Origin: JAGVYF01 sp041650315
GTDB taxonomy: Archaea > Nanobdellota > Nanobdellia > Woesearchaeales > JAGVYF01
Assembly: GCA_041650315.1 (NCBI GenBank)
Contig: JBAZLJ010000002.1
Span: forward strand, 124,001-188,000
Reading direction: 5' to 3'
Length of the DNA stretch: 64,000 nucleotides
Shown here: piece after piece, positions 17,326 through 25,002 of the stretch
Numbering within the stretch: position 1 is the first letter of the stretch
How the letters are laid out: each line of letters starts with the position of its first letter
Made by a program: the position numbers and the translations under genes
The notes under the pieces: generated by a model
Seen by the model: only the letters and a program-made list of their open reading frames with translations
Databases searched by the model: none
Told to the model about the DNA's origin: nothing

Positions 17326-17898
17326 CTATTGCTCAACGAATATGTAATGCTTCTCCTTACCGGCGAGTTCCAGCATAATCCTTTTTATGATTATCTTCTC
17401 AGGATCAGGAATCAGTTTAACGCGTTTTTTGATCTCATCAAAAGTTTCGAACAATTTTTCGTCTCTTGCTTCGATTATCTCCCACATGTGCTTCTTGCCG
17501 AGGCCTGGCAACAATTCCAATTGGTGCATCCTCATGGTCATTGGCTGAGCCTTGTTGAAAAAGTCTACATATTTTTTCTCATTTTTCTTTACGATGTCTT
17601 TGATTATGAATTCTAACTCGGCTTGAGCGGTCTGAGTCAATCTAGTGAGTTCTAATTTGCTGGAGATATGGTGTATCTCTTCACGCTTTCCTTCGCCGAT
17701 GTATACTTCTTTGTAAGGCTGCAAGAAAACGTCTTTCTTTGGAACTAATTCTAAAAGTAGGAAATGCTCTTTACCGATTGCCTGCACTATAGCAGTCTTC
17801 CTGTAGCTAGGCCTGTCATCGAATGGGTAGCCGTGCGGCAAGAAGTCTAGCACAATTGCATATTCTTCTTTTGTCTGTCTGTTTTCTTGGTTATCCAT
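17326..17898 (-). CDS. DUF655 family protein
   Basis: 190 residues, archaeal DUF655. An N-terminal OB-like part (YAIVLDFLPHGYPFDDRPSY) is followed by a helix-hairpin-helix region (MHQLELLPGLGKKHMWEIIEARDEKLFETFDEI at about 110-145). Known archaeal gene order places it after rpl21e and rpoF and before ksgA. Here the order is kept, but ksgA is elsewhere (56221). RNA binding linked to rRNA maturation is the usual guess. Confidence 0.9.
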   Translation of the reverse strand: MDNQENRQTKEEYAIVLDFLPHGYPFDDRPSYRKTAIVQAIGKEHFLLLELVPKKDVFLQPYKEVYIGEGKREEIHHISSKLELTRLTQTAQAELEFIIKDIVKKNEKKYVDFFNKAQPMTMRMHQLELLPGLGKKHMWEIIEARDEKLFETFDEIKKRVKLIPDPEKIIIKRIMLELAGKEKHYIFVEQ

Positions 17899-17950
17899 TT
17901 TTAGTTCCCCAAAATCATAGAATTACGAAGTTGAACTGATATAAATAGTT

Positions 17951-18310
17951 TTATTTTTTCTCAGGTATATATTCCTTCACTAGGTCAACTACTTTTTTCA
18001 AGTTAGCTGCGCTAAGTGTCAATATATATCCTTGAAGAACTAGCTTAAGCTGATCCTCGGTAGCAGGCATCAAATCGATTATCTTAACAATGTGCTCTGC
18101 TTTGATCCTTGGAATCTGAAGCTCGTCAATCTTTTTTTTCAAAGAAGCTGCTTTCTCAGCGGTAAGAACGTTGCCTACCTGATTCAGATAGTCTTCAGTC
18201 TTTGTCGCCTTGAAGTTCAATTCCTTATCGCGTTTCCTGATATCCGCAAGCTTTTCTTTTAGCTCAGCCATAGAAATCGGTGTTTCCGCGATTATTTTTG
18301 GTTTTACCAT
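17951..18310 (-). CDS. rpoF: DNA-directed RNA polymerase subunit F (Rpo4/Rpb4)
   Basis: 119 residues from the ATG at 18310 (a second ATG three codons earlier is possible). The sequence PISMAELKEKLADIRKRDKELNFKA...EDYLNQVG and the C-terminal LPATEDQLKLVLQGYI-like HRDC fold match archaeal Rpo4. With Rpo7 it forms the RNA polymerase stalk. It is in the conserved rps8e-rpl21e-rpoF-DUF655 operon. Confidence 0.92.
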   Translation of the reverse strand: MVKPKIIAETPISMAELKEKLADIRKRDKELNFKATKTEDYLNQVGNVLTAEKAASLKKKIDELQIPRIKAEHIVKIIDLMPATEDQLKLVLQGYILTLSAANLKKVVDLVKEYIPEKK

Positions 18311-18334
18311 AATTATCATCTATTATAATAATGT

Positions 18335-18628
18335 CTATAATAATCTTTTCAAATGAAGAGGATGTATGACCAGAACCTTTGCTTTATTCTTGTCGTTTAT
18401 CTGGATCTTGTAGCAACTGCCTTTCATGCCTACAATTATTCCGGATTTGCCGTGATGCCTTGCGTGGTAATAACCGCGCAGATAACTTGGATCAACAACT
18501 AGTGCAGCTCTGTCTCCATTCTTGAATTCTTGGAAGAATTTCCTTATGCTGATCTTGCCCTTTGTATTGATTGCTTTGCTAAACTTCTGTCTGGATTTCC
18601 TTCTTGGGCCGCCTAGTCTCTTTGACAT
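18335..18628 (-). CDS. rpl21e: 50S ribosomal protein L21e
   Basis: 97 residues, typical L21e length. Diagnostic RLGGPRRKSRQKFSK at the start and GYYHARHHGKSGIIVG in the middle. It lies one base after rps8e and 25 bases before rpoF in a conserved archaeal operon. Confidence 0.97.
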   Translation of the reverse strand: MSKRLGGPRRKSRQKFSKAINTKGKISIRKFFQEFKNGDRAALVVDPSYLRGYYHARHHGKSGIIVGMKGSCYKIQINDKNKAKVLVIHPLHLKRLL

Positions 18629-18629
18629 T

Positions 18630-19010
18630 TTATATCAATACTCCGTTGATGGTACCTTCTTGTCCAGGCCTGTTTGTGATTTTAGCTTTGCCTGCTTCAG
18701 TTTGGACAATGGTCCCTTTGGTTATGATGTTCCTTCTAACGTAATGCCTGTTAGCAGGATTCTCTAAAATAGAAGTGATCTTGACTTTCTTAGGAGTCTT
18801 TGTTTTAGGATCTACGACATTCATTATGTCTGCGCTCAACATCCTCATCTTCTGGTTGCCGCCCAAAGTCCTTATTCTCTTAACATGAACTTCTTCGAGC
18901 TTGATCAGCGATGGAGATCTTCCTAAGTAGCATTTCTTTTTGATGATTAGTCTCTTATTATACCTACCGCCGGTAGGTTTCCTGTTCGGTCTAGATTGTA
19001 TAATTACCAT
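18630..19010 (-). CDS. rps8e: 30S ribosomal protein S8e
   Basis: 126 residues. The N-terminal RPNRKPTGGRYNK and the C-terminal ITNRPGQEGTINGVLI are hallmark S8e segments. It is first in the operon with rpl21e, rpoF and DUF655. The upstream spacer (19011-19224) shows no further gene. Confidence 0.97.
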   Translation of the reverse strand: MVIIQSRPNRKPTGGRYNKRLIIKKKCYLGRSPSLIKLEEVHVKRIRTLGGNQKMRMLSADIMNVVDPKTKTPKKVKITSILENPANRHYVRRNIITKGTIVQTEAGKAKITNRPGQEGTINGVLI

Positions 19011-19225
19011 TTTTAAGAGTATGAAAAAACCTCCCTTTATATAACTTTTGATTTTTGAAGCGATGTTGTATGATTATTGAATTCTGATTTGCTAGCAAAA
19101 ATAAATAATCGGTTTAATTTCCTCGTCGATGAATCTCTAAGAATAAAATAGCAATAAACTAAATTTGGCTGACCAATGAACAAAAATCTTTCCTATAATA
19201 ATATACTCCAAATGCTCTCCACCGA

Positions 19226-19240
19226 TAGCTTTAAATAAAG
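19226..19240 (+). promoter_or_regulatory. TATA box for LSm-rpl37e
   Basis: agctttaaataaaga lies about 60 bases ahead of the LSm ATG. A GGAGGA ribosome-binding site follows at about 19279-19285. Confidence 0.5.
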
Positions 19241-19292
19241 AACCTTGCTCTTGAGATTTATTCCTTTTATTAGGATTCGGAGGAAACATAAA

Positions 19293-19523
19293 ATGACAAT
19301 CGAAGCATCAAGACCATTGGACGCTCTCAACAAATCAAGAAACAAAAGAGTAATAGTAGAGCTGAAAAACAACAAACAATACACCGGCTTATTGAAAGCA
19401 TTTGACATTCACATAAATATCGTGATCGAAGACGCTGACGAAAGGGTCAACGGCGAAGTCACAAGAAGATTAGGCACTCTGTTCATCAGAGGCGACACAA
19501 TCACAATAATCTCAGCAGAATAA
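19293..19523 (+). CDS. Sm-like archaeal RNA-binding protein (LSm)
   Basis: 76 residues from the ATG at 19293. This start is chosen because GGAGGA precedes it by about 8 bases and the frame upstream is not Sm-like. The Sm1 motif (RPLDALNKSRNKRVIVELKNNKQYTGLLKAFDIHINIVI) and Sm2 (LFIRGDTITII) are complete. It forms a ring binding U-rich RNA. It is paired with rpl37e 4 bases later, the classical archaeal arrangement. Confidence 0.95.
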   Translation: MTIEASRPLDALNKSRNKRVIVELKNNKQYTGLLKAFDIHINIVIEDADERVNGEVTRRLGTLFIRGDTITIISAE

Positions 19524-19527
19524 GAAA

Positions 19528-19698
19528 ATGACTAAGGGCACAGCATCAAAAGGAAAGCAGAGCAGAGGCAAAAGCCACATCCAATGCAGGAGATGCGGCA
19601 AGCATAGTTATCACAAGAAAAGAAACATATGCGCTTCATGCGGCTATGGAAAAACCCCTAAGATAAGGCATTATAACTGGAAAAAACCAGGGAAATGA
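19528..19698 (+). CDS. rpl37e: 50S ribosomal protein L37e
   Basis: 56 residues starting MTKGTASKGKQSRGKSHIQC, with CRRC and CASC zinc-binding pairs: a complete zinc-ribbon L37e. It directly follows LSm and overlaps the glycosyltransferase start by 4 nt. Confidence 0.96.
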   Translation: MTKGTASKGKQSRGKSHIQCRRCGKHSYHKKRNICASCGYGKTPKIRHYNWKKPGK

Positions 19699-20402
19699 AC
19701 CAACCTCGTGTTCTTATAGCGTGCCCGACTTATGAGGGCATGTCCTATTGCCTTACAGAATTCTTAGACGCAATTAAATCGCTTACTTATTCTAATTTCG
19801 AAGTCTTATTCGTCGATAATTCGAAGACTGATGAATATTCTAAATTGATAGAGAGCAAAGGGTACAAAGTTTTGCGAACTGTACGATTCTTGAACAACAG
19901 AATGAACATAGTGAATTCTCGGAACATATTGCGCGACAGGTTTATCGAAGGAGGATATGATTATTTTTTCAGCGTCGAGCAGGATGTTGTGTTGCTGCCG
20001 GATGCTATTGAAAGGTTATTGAGTCACGGGAAGGAGATCGCATCTGGAGTATATTACAAGTATAAGGAAGAATGCGGGTTCAAAGTGTGGTATCCTGTGC
20101 TGATGACTGCGTGCGATAAAGAAGGGAATGCGATTGTCTCTTCTGAACCGGATTGCTTGATTAGAAACATGTATTCTAGTGAAGTTGAAGGCAACTCATT
20201 GATAGAAATAGAAGCTGCCGGTCTCGGCTGCGTTATGGTATCGCGCAAAGTGTTGGATAAAATAAAGTTTAGGGTAGAGAACGGCAAAAAAAGTTATGAT
20301 GATATGATGTTCTCAGTCGACGTTAAGAAGAATGGTTTCAAGATGTATGCGGATACTTCGCTCAAATGCAAGCATCTACTTGATGGAAAGCCGGAATATT
20401 GA
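19695..20402 (+). CDS. Glycosyltransferase, GT2/GT-A-like
   Basis: 235 residues. The N-terminal VLIACPTYEGM and FEVLFVDNSKTDE resemble the nucleotide-sugar-binding beta strands of GT-A folds. FFSVEQDVVLLPDAI is the DxD-equivalent region, and IEIEAAGLGCVMVSRKV an acceptor-side segment. Soluble, with no membrane helices. Coupled to rpl37e by an ATGA overlap, an odd pairing for a sugar transferase. Substrate unknown. Confidence 0.78.
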   Translation: MNQPRVLIACPTYEGMSYCLTEFLDAIKSLTYSNFEVLFVDNSKTDEYSKLIESKGYKVLRTVRFLNNRMNIVNSRNILRDRFIEGGYDYFFSVEQDVVLLPDAIERLLSHGKEIASGVYYKYKEECGFKVWYPVLMTACDKEGNAIVSSEPDCLIRNMYSSEVEGNSLIEIEAAGLGCVMVSRKVLDKIKFRVENGKKSYDDMMFSVDVKKNGFKMYADTSLKCKHLLDGKPEY

Positions 20403-20409
20403 TAGATAC

Positions 20410-21078
20410 ATGAAGAGCCTAATTAGTCTCAATACCACAACCGCTTACTTAACCGGAGTAATAATCGGCGATGGTAATCTATCTAATTACACCAAATCTA
20501 AAACTGATCTATCTAAGGATTACCGAATCATAATTGATATTTCTGACATTGAATATCTACATCACCTAGAAACATTGTTCAAATCAATAATCTATACCAA
20601 AACCTGCGCTAAGGTATCCAAAGTTAAGCCAAACCATTTACCTAGACAATATCTGCAGATACGAAATAAAGAGCTATTTCTGTTTTTTAGCGAAGTTATG
20701 AAAATACCCAAAGGTAAGAAAAGTGATATTGTTATAGTTCCCCCTTCCATTCTAGATTCTAATGCGGAGATTAAAAAATACTTCCTTGCGGGATATTTTG
20801 ACACGGATGGCGGATTTAGAAATAATACTCTTGGATTTACAACAGCAAGCAAGAATCTTAACAAAGGAATAAGCGAGATTCTTTCAGAGCTTAATTTTCA
20901 GCATAGTATTGAAAAATGGATCAATCATAGATATAATAAAACATTTTACGGAATAAAGATTTCTAAAAAAGAAATAGATAGGTTTTTAAATACCCTCCAG
21001 TTACAGAATTACGAAAAACTTAAACGTATCAGAAATAAGTTTTTTATGCGGCGTTGCCGGAGTGGCCAAACGGGATAG
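20410..21078 (+). CDS. LAGLIDADG homing endonuclease
   Basis: 222 residues from the ATG at 20410. Two LAGLIDADG helices are visible: LTGVIIGDGNLS (about 13-24) and LAGYFDTDGGF (about 130-140), each keeping the catalytic Asp, so a monomeric two-motif enzyme. The start lies just after the glycosyltransferase stop. The last ten codons are read from the 5' exon of tRNA-Leu, and the stop codon TAG is the final three bases of that exon before intron 1. It is more AT-rich than its neighbours and so a mobile element. Free-standing, not inside a tRNA intron. Confidence 0.92.
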   Translation: MKSLISLNTTTAYLTGVIIGDGNLSNYTKSKTDLSKDYRIIIDISDIEYLHHLETLFKSIIYTKTCAKVSKVKPNHLPRQYLQIRNKELFLFFSEVMKIPKGKKSDIVIVPPSILDSNAEIKKYFLAGYFDTDGGFRNNTLGFTTASKNLNKGISEILSELNFQHSIEKWINHRYNKTFYGIKISKKEIDRFLNTLQLQNYEKLKRIRNKFFMRRCRSGQTG

Positions 21079-21193
21079 ATTTTCTGAACGAAAAGTCCAA
21101 GCTTAGGATGAAGGTGAAAAGAGCCGAAAGGCGATGACTCATAAGACACCTATTGGCTTAGTGCCTACGCAGGTTCGAACCCTGCATGCCGCA
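21048..21193 (+). tRNA. tRNA-Leu (TAG) with two introns
   Basis: Acceptor GCGGCGT/ATGCCGC, T arm GCAGG-TTCGAAC-CCTGC, type II variable arm, discriminator A, no encoded CCA. The anticodon arm is only restored if two introns are removed: 21079-21100 (22 nt, between positions 30 and 31) and 21108-21147 (40 nt, between 37 and 38). This gives ATAGG-CTTAGGA-CCTAT, the standard Leu(TAG) loop. Each intron shows a splicing motif: GGAT/GTCC helix with bulges AGA and AAG, and CTTA/TAAG helix with bulges GGA and ACA. The homing endonuclease ORF overlaps the first 31 bases. Confidence 0.93.
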
Positions 21194-21225
21194 TTCATTT
21201 CTTTTTAAAATCTGGTGATACTGCG

Positions 21226-21486
21226 ATGAGAATAGAAAAAAAGACTTGGCCGGATATGTTCCAGAATATTCTTGATGGCAATAAAACATTTGATCTACGT
21301 CTAGCTGATTTCGTATGTTCAACTGGAGATATACTAGTATTGAGAGAATGGGATCCTAAAACTAGTATGTATACCGGAAGAGTGCTGGAAAAAGAAGTTA
21401 CCTATGTTCTGAAGACCAAAGATCTCAAATTCTGGCCTCAAAAAGACATAGAGAACCATGGATTCCAAGTGATTTCTTTCAAATGA
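21226..21486 (+). CDS. DUF3850 (ASCH/PUA-like) protein
   Basis: 86 residues with the family pattern KTWPDMFQNILDGNKTFDLRLAD...GDILVLREWDP...YTGR and closing ISFK. DUF3850 belongs to the ASCH/PUA-like beta-barrel group, associated with RNA or modified-nucleotide binding. It lies 33 bases after tRNA-Leu, possibly co-transcribed. Specific function unknown. Confidence 0.85.
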   Translation: MRIEKKTWPDMFQNILDGNKTFDLRLADFVCSTGDILVLREWDPKTSMYTGRVLEKEVTYVLKTKDLKFWPQKDIENHGFQVISFK

Positions 21487-21889
21487 TGATATTCATCTAT
21501 AATTATAGTATTCTGCCGCACAATAATGCTTAAATACATTCAACTTCATTATATATTATAATATATAGGCAATCCTAAGAAACTGCCTAAAACACACAAA
21601 TCCGCAAAATCATTATCCTGAAGTGACAACTAACTAAAACTGCCTAAAAGAGGAGTTTAAGTCGAAAGTTGAGTGTTATGATGTCTGATTCTAAGAAGTG
21701 TTGCGAAATCTTTATAAAACAAATTTTTGATAGTAGCGTTAGAAGTTAGAGTTAGGAATAAACTAGAGACTCTTCGAATCATTACTCGAGGCGTTGTGAT
21801 AGATGAACTAACCTCAAACTTATGTATTACAGCTCGCGAACTGTAATATGAAACAAACAAAACAGCTAACATTGGAGGTGTTAGTACAA
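21487..21889 (+). promoter_or_regulatory. Long S-layer gene upstream region with hairpin leader
   Basis: This 400-base gap has no gene. It holds two TATA-like sites (about 21549-21568 and tttataaaa at 21711-21719) and a 13-base direct repeat aaactgcctaaaa (21580-21592 and 21637-21649). A hairpin with arms TATTACAG/CTGTAATA around a CTCGCGAA loop lies at 21825-21848, and a strong GGAGGT site (21874-21879) ten bases before the ATG at 21890. The proximal TATA implies a leader of about 150 nt, unusual for archaea that are often leaderless, and fits mRNA stabilisation of an abundant transcript. Confidence 0.6.
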
Positions 21890-24388
21890 ATGAAAACAGC
21901 TAAAAAAATAATAGCATTGGCTATCGGAGCAACTATGGTTGGATCCACAATCGTAGGCGCAATGGCAGCTGATCTTAAAAGTTGGCCTGCACCATTCGTC
22001 ACAAAAGACACAAGCGGCAAGCCAGTATTCGATGCAATAATGGTAGTTGGTGACACAGCAGCACCAGCAGACATCATCGGTATCACAGATATCGCAATGA
22101 GTTTGCAATACCAAATGGTTGAAGAGAAAGCAGTTTCAGGCGCAGCTTCTGTAAGTTTGTCTGGAGATAGCAAAAAAATTGAAACCAGCTCAAACAAATT
22201 GGAATTGAACGAAACCTTGAACTCAATAACAACCTCAGTAACTTCTAGTGATTTGAAATTACTAATGGGTTCTGAATTTAGTAATGAGTATGGTACTTCA
22301 ACATTAACACAAACAATTGATATACCTACCTATGCTAGAGTAGTATTTGAAGCTGACCCAGATGATGAAACAAATACAATTAAACATTATCTGAAGTTAG
22401 ATAGCGGCAAACAAGTGTATACTTACACATTAGCAGCTTCTCCATCAATCAAATCTGATCATAACTCAGGTGGTTATTTGGAAGACATCAGAAATAAAAA
22501 AATCACCTTGTTAGGCAGTACATATACTGTTTTAACAGCTGATCACGACGCACAAAACCAAACTACCTTAACATTAATGGGTGGCGCAGTAACAGATGTC
22601 CTCGATGAAGGAGAAACAAAGACATACACAGTAGCTGGTAAAGAATATGAAGTAACTGCCGCTTATATCGGTGCTTCTGAAGTAAAAATCAAAGTCAATG
22701 GAGAATTGACCGATGCACTTGCAGAAACTAAAACATATAAGTTAAAAGACTCTACTGAAGTAGGCATAATCGACATCATGGCACAAAACCTAGCTGGTGA
22801 AGTTGACAGAGTTGAATTTAGCCTAGGCGCAAACAAAATGCAACTAGAAGATTTAAATACTGTTTCAAATGATTTCGCTGGAACTGTAACTATTGGCTCT
22901 GAAGACCTAAGCAATGTCAAAGTTGATATTGTAACAAGTTTAGACCAAGGAACTACTGCTGGAAATGATGTAAAAGTTTCATCAATCAAATTTAATTACA
23001 ATGTTAGCCAGAATCTATACCTAGGGGTTGGAGATAAAGCTAGCACTAAAGCAGATGAAGCAGAAAGCCAAACCGGTTCATTCTTGTTGTCAGCATTCGA
23101 TTATAAATTCGAAGGACCACAAACAGGCGCAACTGAAGAAATAAAACTTTATCCTAGCGGAAGTAACAACTACAAGTTGGAATTTACCAGCAAAGCAGGA
23201 ATAAAGTATGCAGAAGAAGTGTTCGGATATGATGCAACCGTATATGGTTTAGGCAGATATTCTGGAACTACTTGGTATACACTTGTAACAGCTGAAACTG
23301 AAGAAGTAGCTGATGAAGAAACATTCTGTGTAAATAAAAATAAGTACAGCAGAATACTTCAATACAAAGACGTCATACCTGGATCAAGTACTAGTGACAA
23401 TGAAGGTACATTGAGGTTCAAGGATGCTGGTTCTGGAGACATGTTCGATGTCAGTTATTCAGGATCAGGATTAACCGGAGACTTAATCGTTGATGGTAAC
23501 ACATTCAAAGTTGTAGCTTCAGCTGATGCAAATGGCGCAACAGTTAATGTGGACATGGACGGAGACGGAGATGTTACTGGTGCTTTAGCAACCTGTGATT
23601 TGTATACACAATACGAAGCTAAAATAACCGTGACAAACGTTAGCGCAACAAATAGCCCAAGCGTGACTATTTTAAGCGAAGATGATGAAGACAGCCAAAC
23701 TGATACGGTAGTTGTCAACGCAACAATCAACGGCGATGGTAAAATAGATTTGGAGAATAAAGTTAAAATTACTTCAACATCTGCAAACTATAAGCCAGGA
23801 GATGGTGTTGCTTGGTCAATGACTGCATCTAAAGATGAAAGCAATGTCTATGTTGCATATACCAATTATGGTATGGCTCTAACAATGGACCAAAAAGAAA
23901 GTTCATCTACAACTACACAAAATGATTTCAAAGTAGTTTATCCAGATGAGCAAATAAACTATGCTTTCTTCGTAGTTGGTTCTGACACAATGGCTTCTTC
24001 AGTATCTGGCGGAAGCACAACACAAGTCGTACACAAAATCAATGTCGGCGCAACCAAATTGGCTAGTCAAGTAGCTGATGTGACTGCACAGAACTTGGTA
24101 GTTGTAGGCGGCCCATGTGTAAACGCAGTAGCTGCAGAATTGATGGGTAATCCAAGCCCATGCGCTAAAGACTTCTCAGCAGGCAAAGCTATGATTAAAA
24201 TGTTCGAAGCAACAACCGGCAAAGTGGCTATGTTGGTTGCAGGTTACGAAGCAGTTGATACAACAAGGGCAACCAAAGTTGTAGCACAAGATAGCGGCGC
24301 TAAACTGAAAGCAGTAATGGCTGGTAAGAAAGAAGTCTCCGTTAACACAATTAACGAAGAACCAGTTGTTGAAGTAGCAACAGCATAA
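21890..24388 (+). CDS. Major S-layer protein
   Basis: 832 residues from the ATG at 21890. The upstream in-frame ATG (21848) falls inside the leader hairpin and is rejected. Signal peptide MKTAKKIIALAIGATMVGSTIVGAMAA. After it, LKSWPAPFV...DAIMVVGDTAAPADIIG is typical of the archaeal S-layer N-domain. The C-terminal VVGGPCVNAVAAELMG...GKAMIKMF...VAGYEAVDT matches the paired C-domain seen in methanococcal-type S-layer proteins. The large middle is Thr/Ser/Asp-rich. It forms the surface lattice. Confidence 0.93.
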   Translation: MKTAKKIIALAIGATMVGSTIVGAMAADLKSWPAPFVTKDTSGKPVFDAIMVVGDTAAPADIIGITDIAMSLQYQMVEEKAVSGAASVSLSGDSKKIETSSNKLELNETLNSITTSVTSSDLKLLMGSEFSNEYGTSTLTQTIDIPTYARVVFEADPDDETNTIKHYLKLDSGKQVYTYTLAASPSIKSDHNSGGYLEDIRNKKITLLGSTYTVLTADHDAQNQTTLTLMGGAVTDVLDEGETKTYTVAGKEYEVTAAYIGASEVKIKVNGELTDALAETKTYKLKDSTEVGIIDIMAQNLAGEVDRVEFSLGANKMQLEDLNTVSNDFAGTVTIGSEDLSNVKVDIVTSLDQGTTAGNDVKVSSIKFNYNVSQNLYLGVGDKASTKADEAESQTGSFLLSAFDYKFEGPQTGATEEIKLYPSGSNNYKLEFTSKAGIKYAEEVFGYDATVYGLGRYSGTTWYTLVTAETEEVADEETFCVNKNKYSRILQYKDVIPGSSTSDNEGTLRFKDAGSGDMFDVSYSGSGLTGDLIVDGNTFKVVASADANGATVNVDMDGDGDVTGALATCDLYTQYEAKITVTNVSATNSPSVTILSEDDEDSQTDTVVVNATINGDGKIDLENKVKITSTSANYKPGDGVAWSMTASKDESNVYVAYTNYGMALTMDQKESSSTTTQNDFKVVYPDEQINYAFFVVGSDTMASSVSGGSTTQVVHKINVGATKLASQVADVTAQNLVVVGGPCVNAVAAELMGNPSPCAKDFSAGKAMIKMFEATTGKVAMLVAGYEAVDTTRATKVVAQDSGAKLKAVMAGKKEVSVNTINEEPVVEVATA

Positions 24389-24415
24389 GGTCATTGACCT
24401 TTATTTTTTTCTTTT
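24387..24415 (+). terminator. S-layer gene terminator
   Basis: AAGGTC-att-GACCTT hairpin overlapping the stop codon, followed by a long T-rich tract. Confidence 0.6.
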
Positions 24416-24573
24416 TCTTTTATTATTTCTCTTTAACATCTATGCTTATTTATCGACGATATGCTATACAAAAGTTTATATATTAGTAAATTCTAGTATT
24501 CTATTGAAAAAGGAATATCTGGATCAATAATTCAGATGACCTTACAAACCGGTTTGATTGAGGTGATTCGAAA

Positions 24574-24951
24574 ATGAAAATTTATTTGGCAGTATTGTTA
24601 GCAGCTATCGTGTTGCTAGCAGGGTGCGGAATGCCAGCCACTGAACAGCCAGCGGTTACTCCTACAGAACCAATGGTTACTGAAGAAGCTAAACCAATGC
24701 CGACTGCAACAGTTGACATCACAAGAAAAGCATTCGTACCAAACGAACTAAGAGTTAAATTAGGCACAGCAGTGACATGGATCAACAAAGATACCATCGG
24801 CCATACAGTATCATTCAGGCAAAGGTATACTGATCATAGCACAGTTGTCCCAGCGGGCAAAACCCTTGAAGTTGTATTCACCGATCTCGGAGAATTCAAT
24901 TATATCAATGGCGCTTTGGGCCTAAAAGGTAAAGTTATTGTAGAAGAATAA
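24574..24951 (+). CDS. Cupredoxin-like lipoprotein without a copper site
   Basis: 125 residues. A lipobox-like signal ends LLAGC at about residues 15-19, followed by a Pro/Thr/Glu-rich linker and a plastocyanin-like domain (FVPNELRVKLGTAVTWINKDTIGHTVSF...VPAGKTLEVVFTDLGEFNYINGALGLKGKVIVEE). One His (GHTV) is in the ligand position. The usual C-x-H-x-M loop is replaced by NYINGALGLKG, so the Cys, second His and Met ligands are missing. It lies just after the S-layer gene with its own TATA (about 24474-24482). Probably a surface-anchored non-copper cupredoxin fold. Confidence 0.8.
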   Translation: MKIYLAVLLAAIVLLAGCGMPATEQPAVTPTEPMVTEEAKPMPTATVDITRKAFVPNELRVKLGTAVTWINKDTIGHTVSFRQRYTDHSTVVPAGKTLEVVFTDLGEFNYINGALGLKGKVIVEE

Positions 24952-24977
24952 GGGAATCCTTATTTCTTTTTTCTTTT
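24947..24977 (+). terminator. Terminator of the lipoprotein gene
   Basis: AATAAGG/CCTTATT arms with a 4-base loop spanning the stop codon, followed by T-rich sequence. Confidence 0.55.
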
Positions 24978-25002
24978 ATTTTAAATCTGATTGTAGCTAG
25001 AA

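Noticed and set aside
20332..20409. Homing endonuclease start inside the glycosyltransferase gene
   Set aside because: The first 26 codons are an alternate frame of the glycosyltransferase; the ATG at 20410 follows its stop.
21108..21147. C/D box guide RNA inside tRNA-Leu intron 2
   Set aside because: A GATGA box C-like string is present, but no box D CTGA is found within the intron; the only CTGA is in intron 1.
21848..21889. Upstream ATG at 21848 as the S-layer start
   Set aside because: It lies in the leader hairpin and adds residues before a perfect signal peptide, whereas the ATG at 21890 has a strong GGAGGT site.
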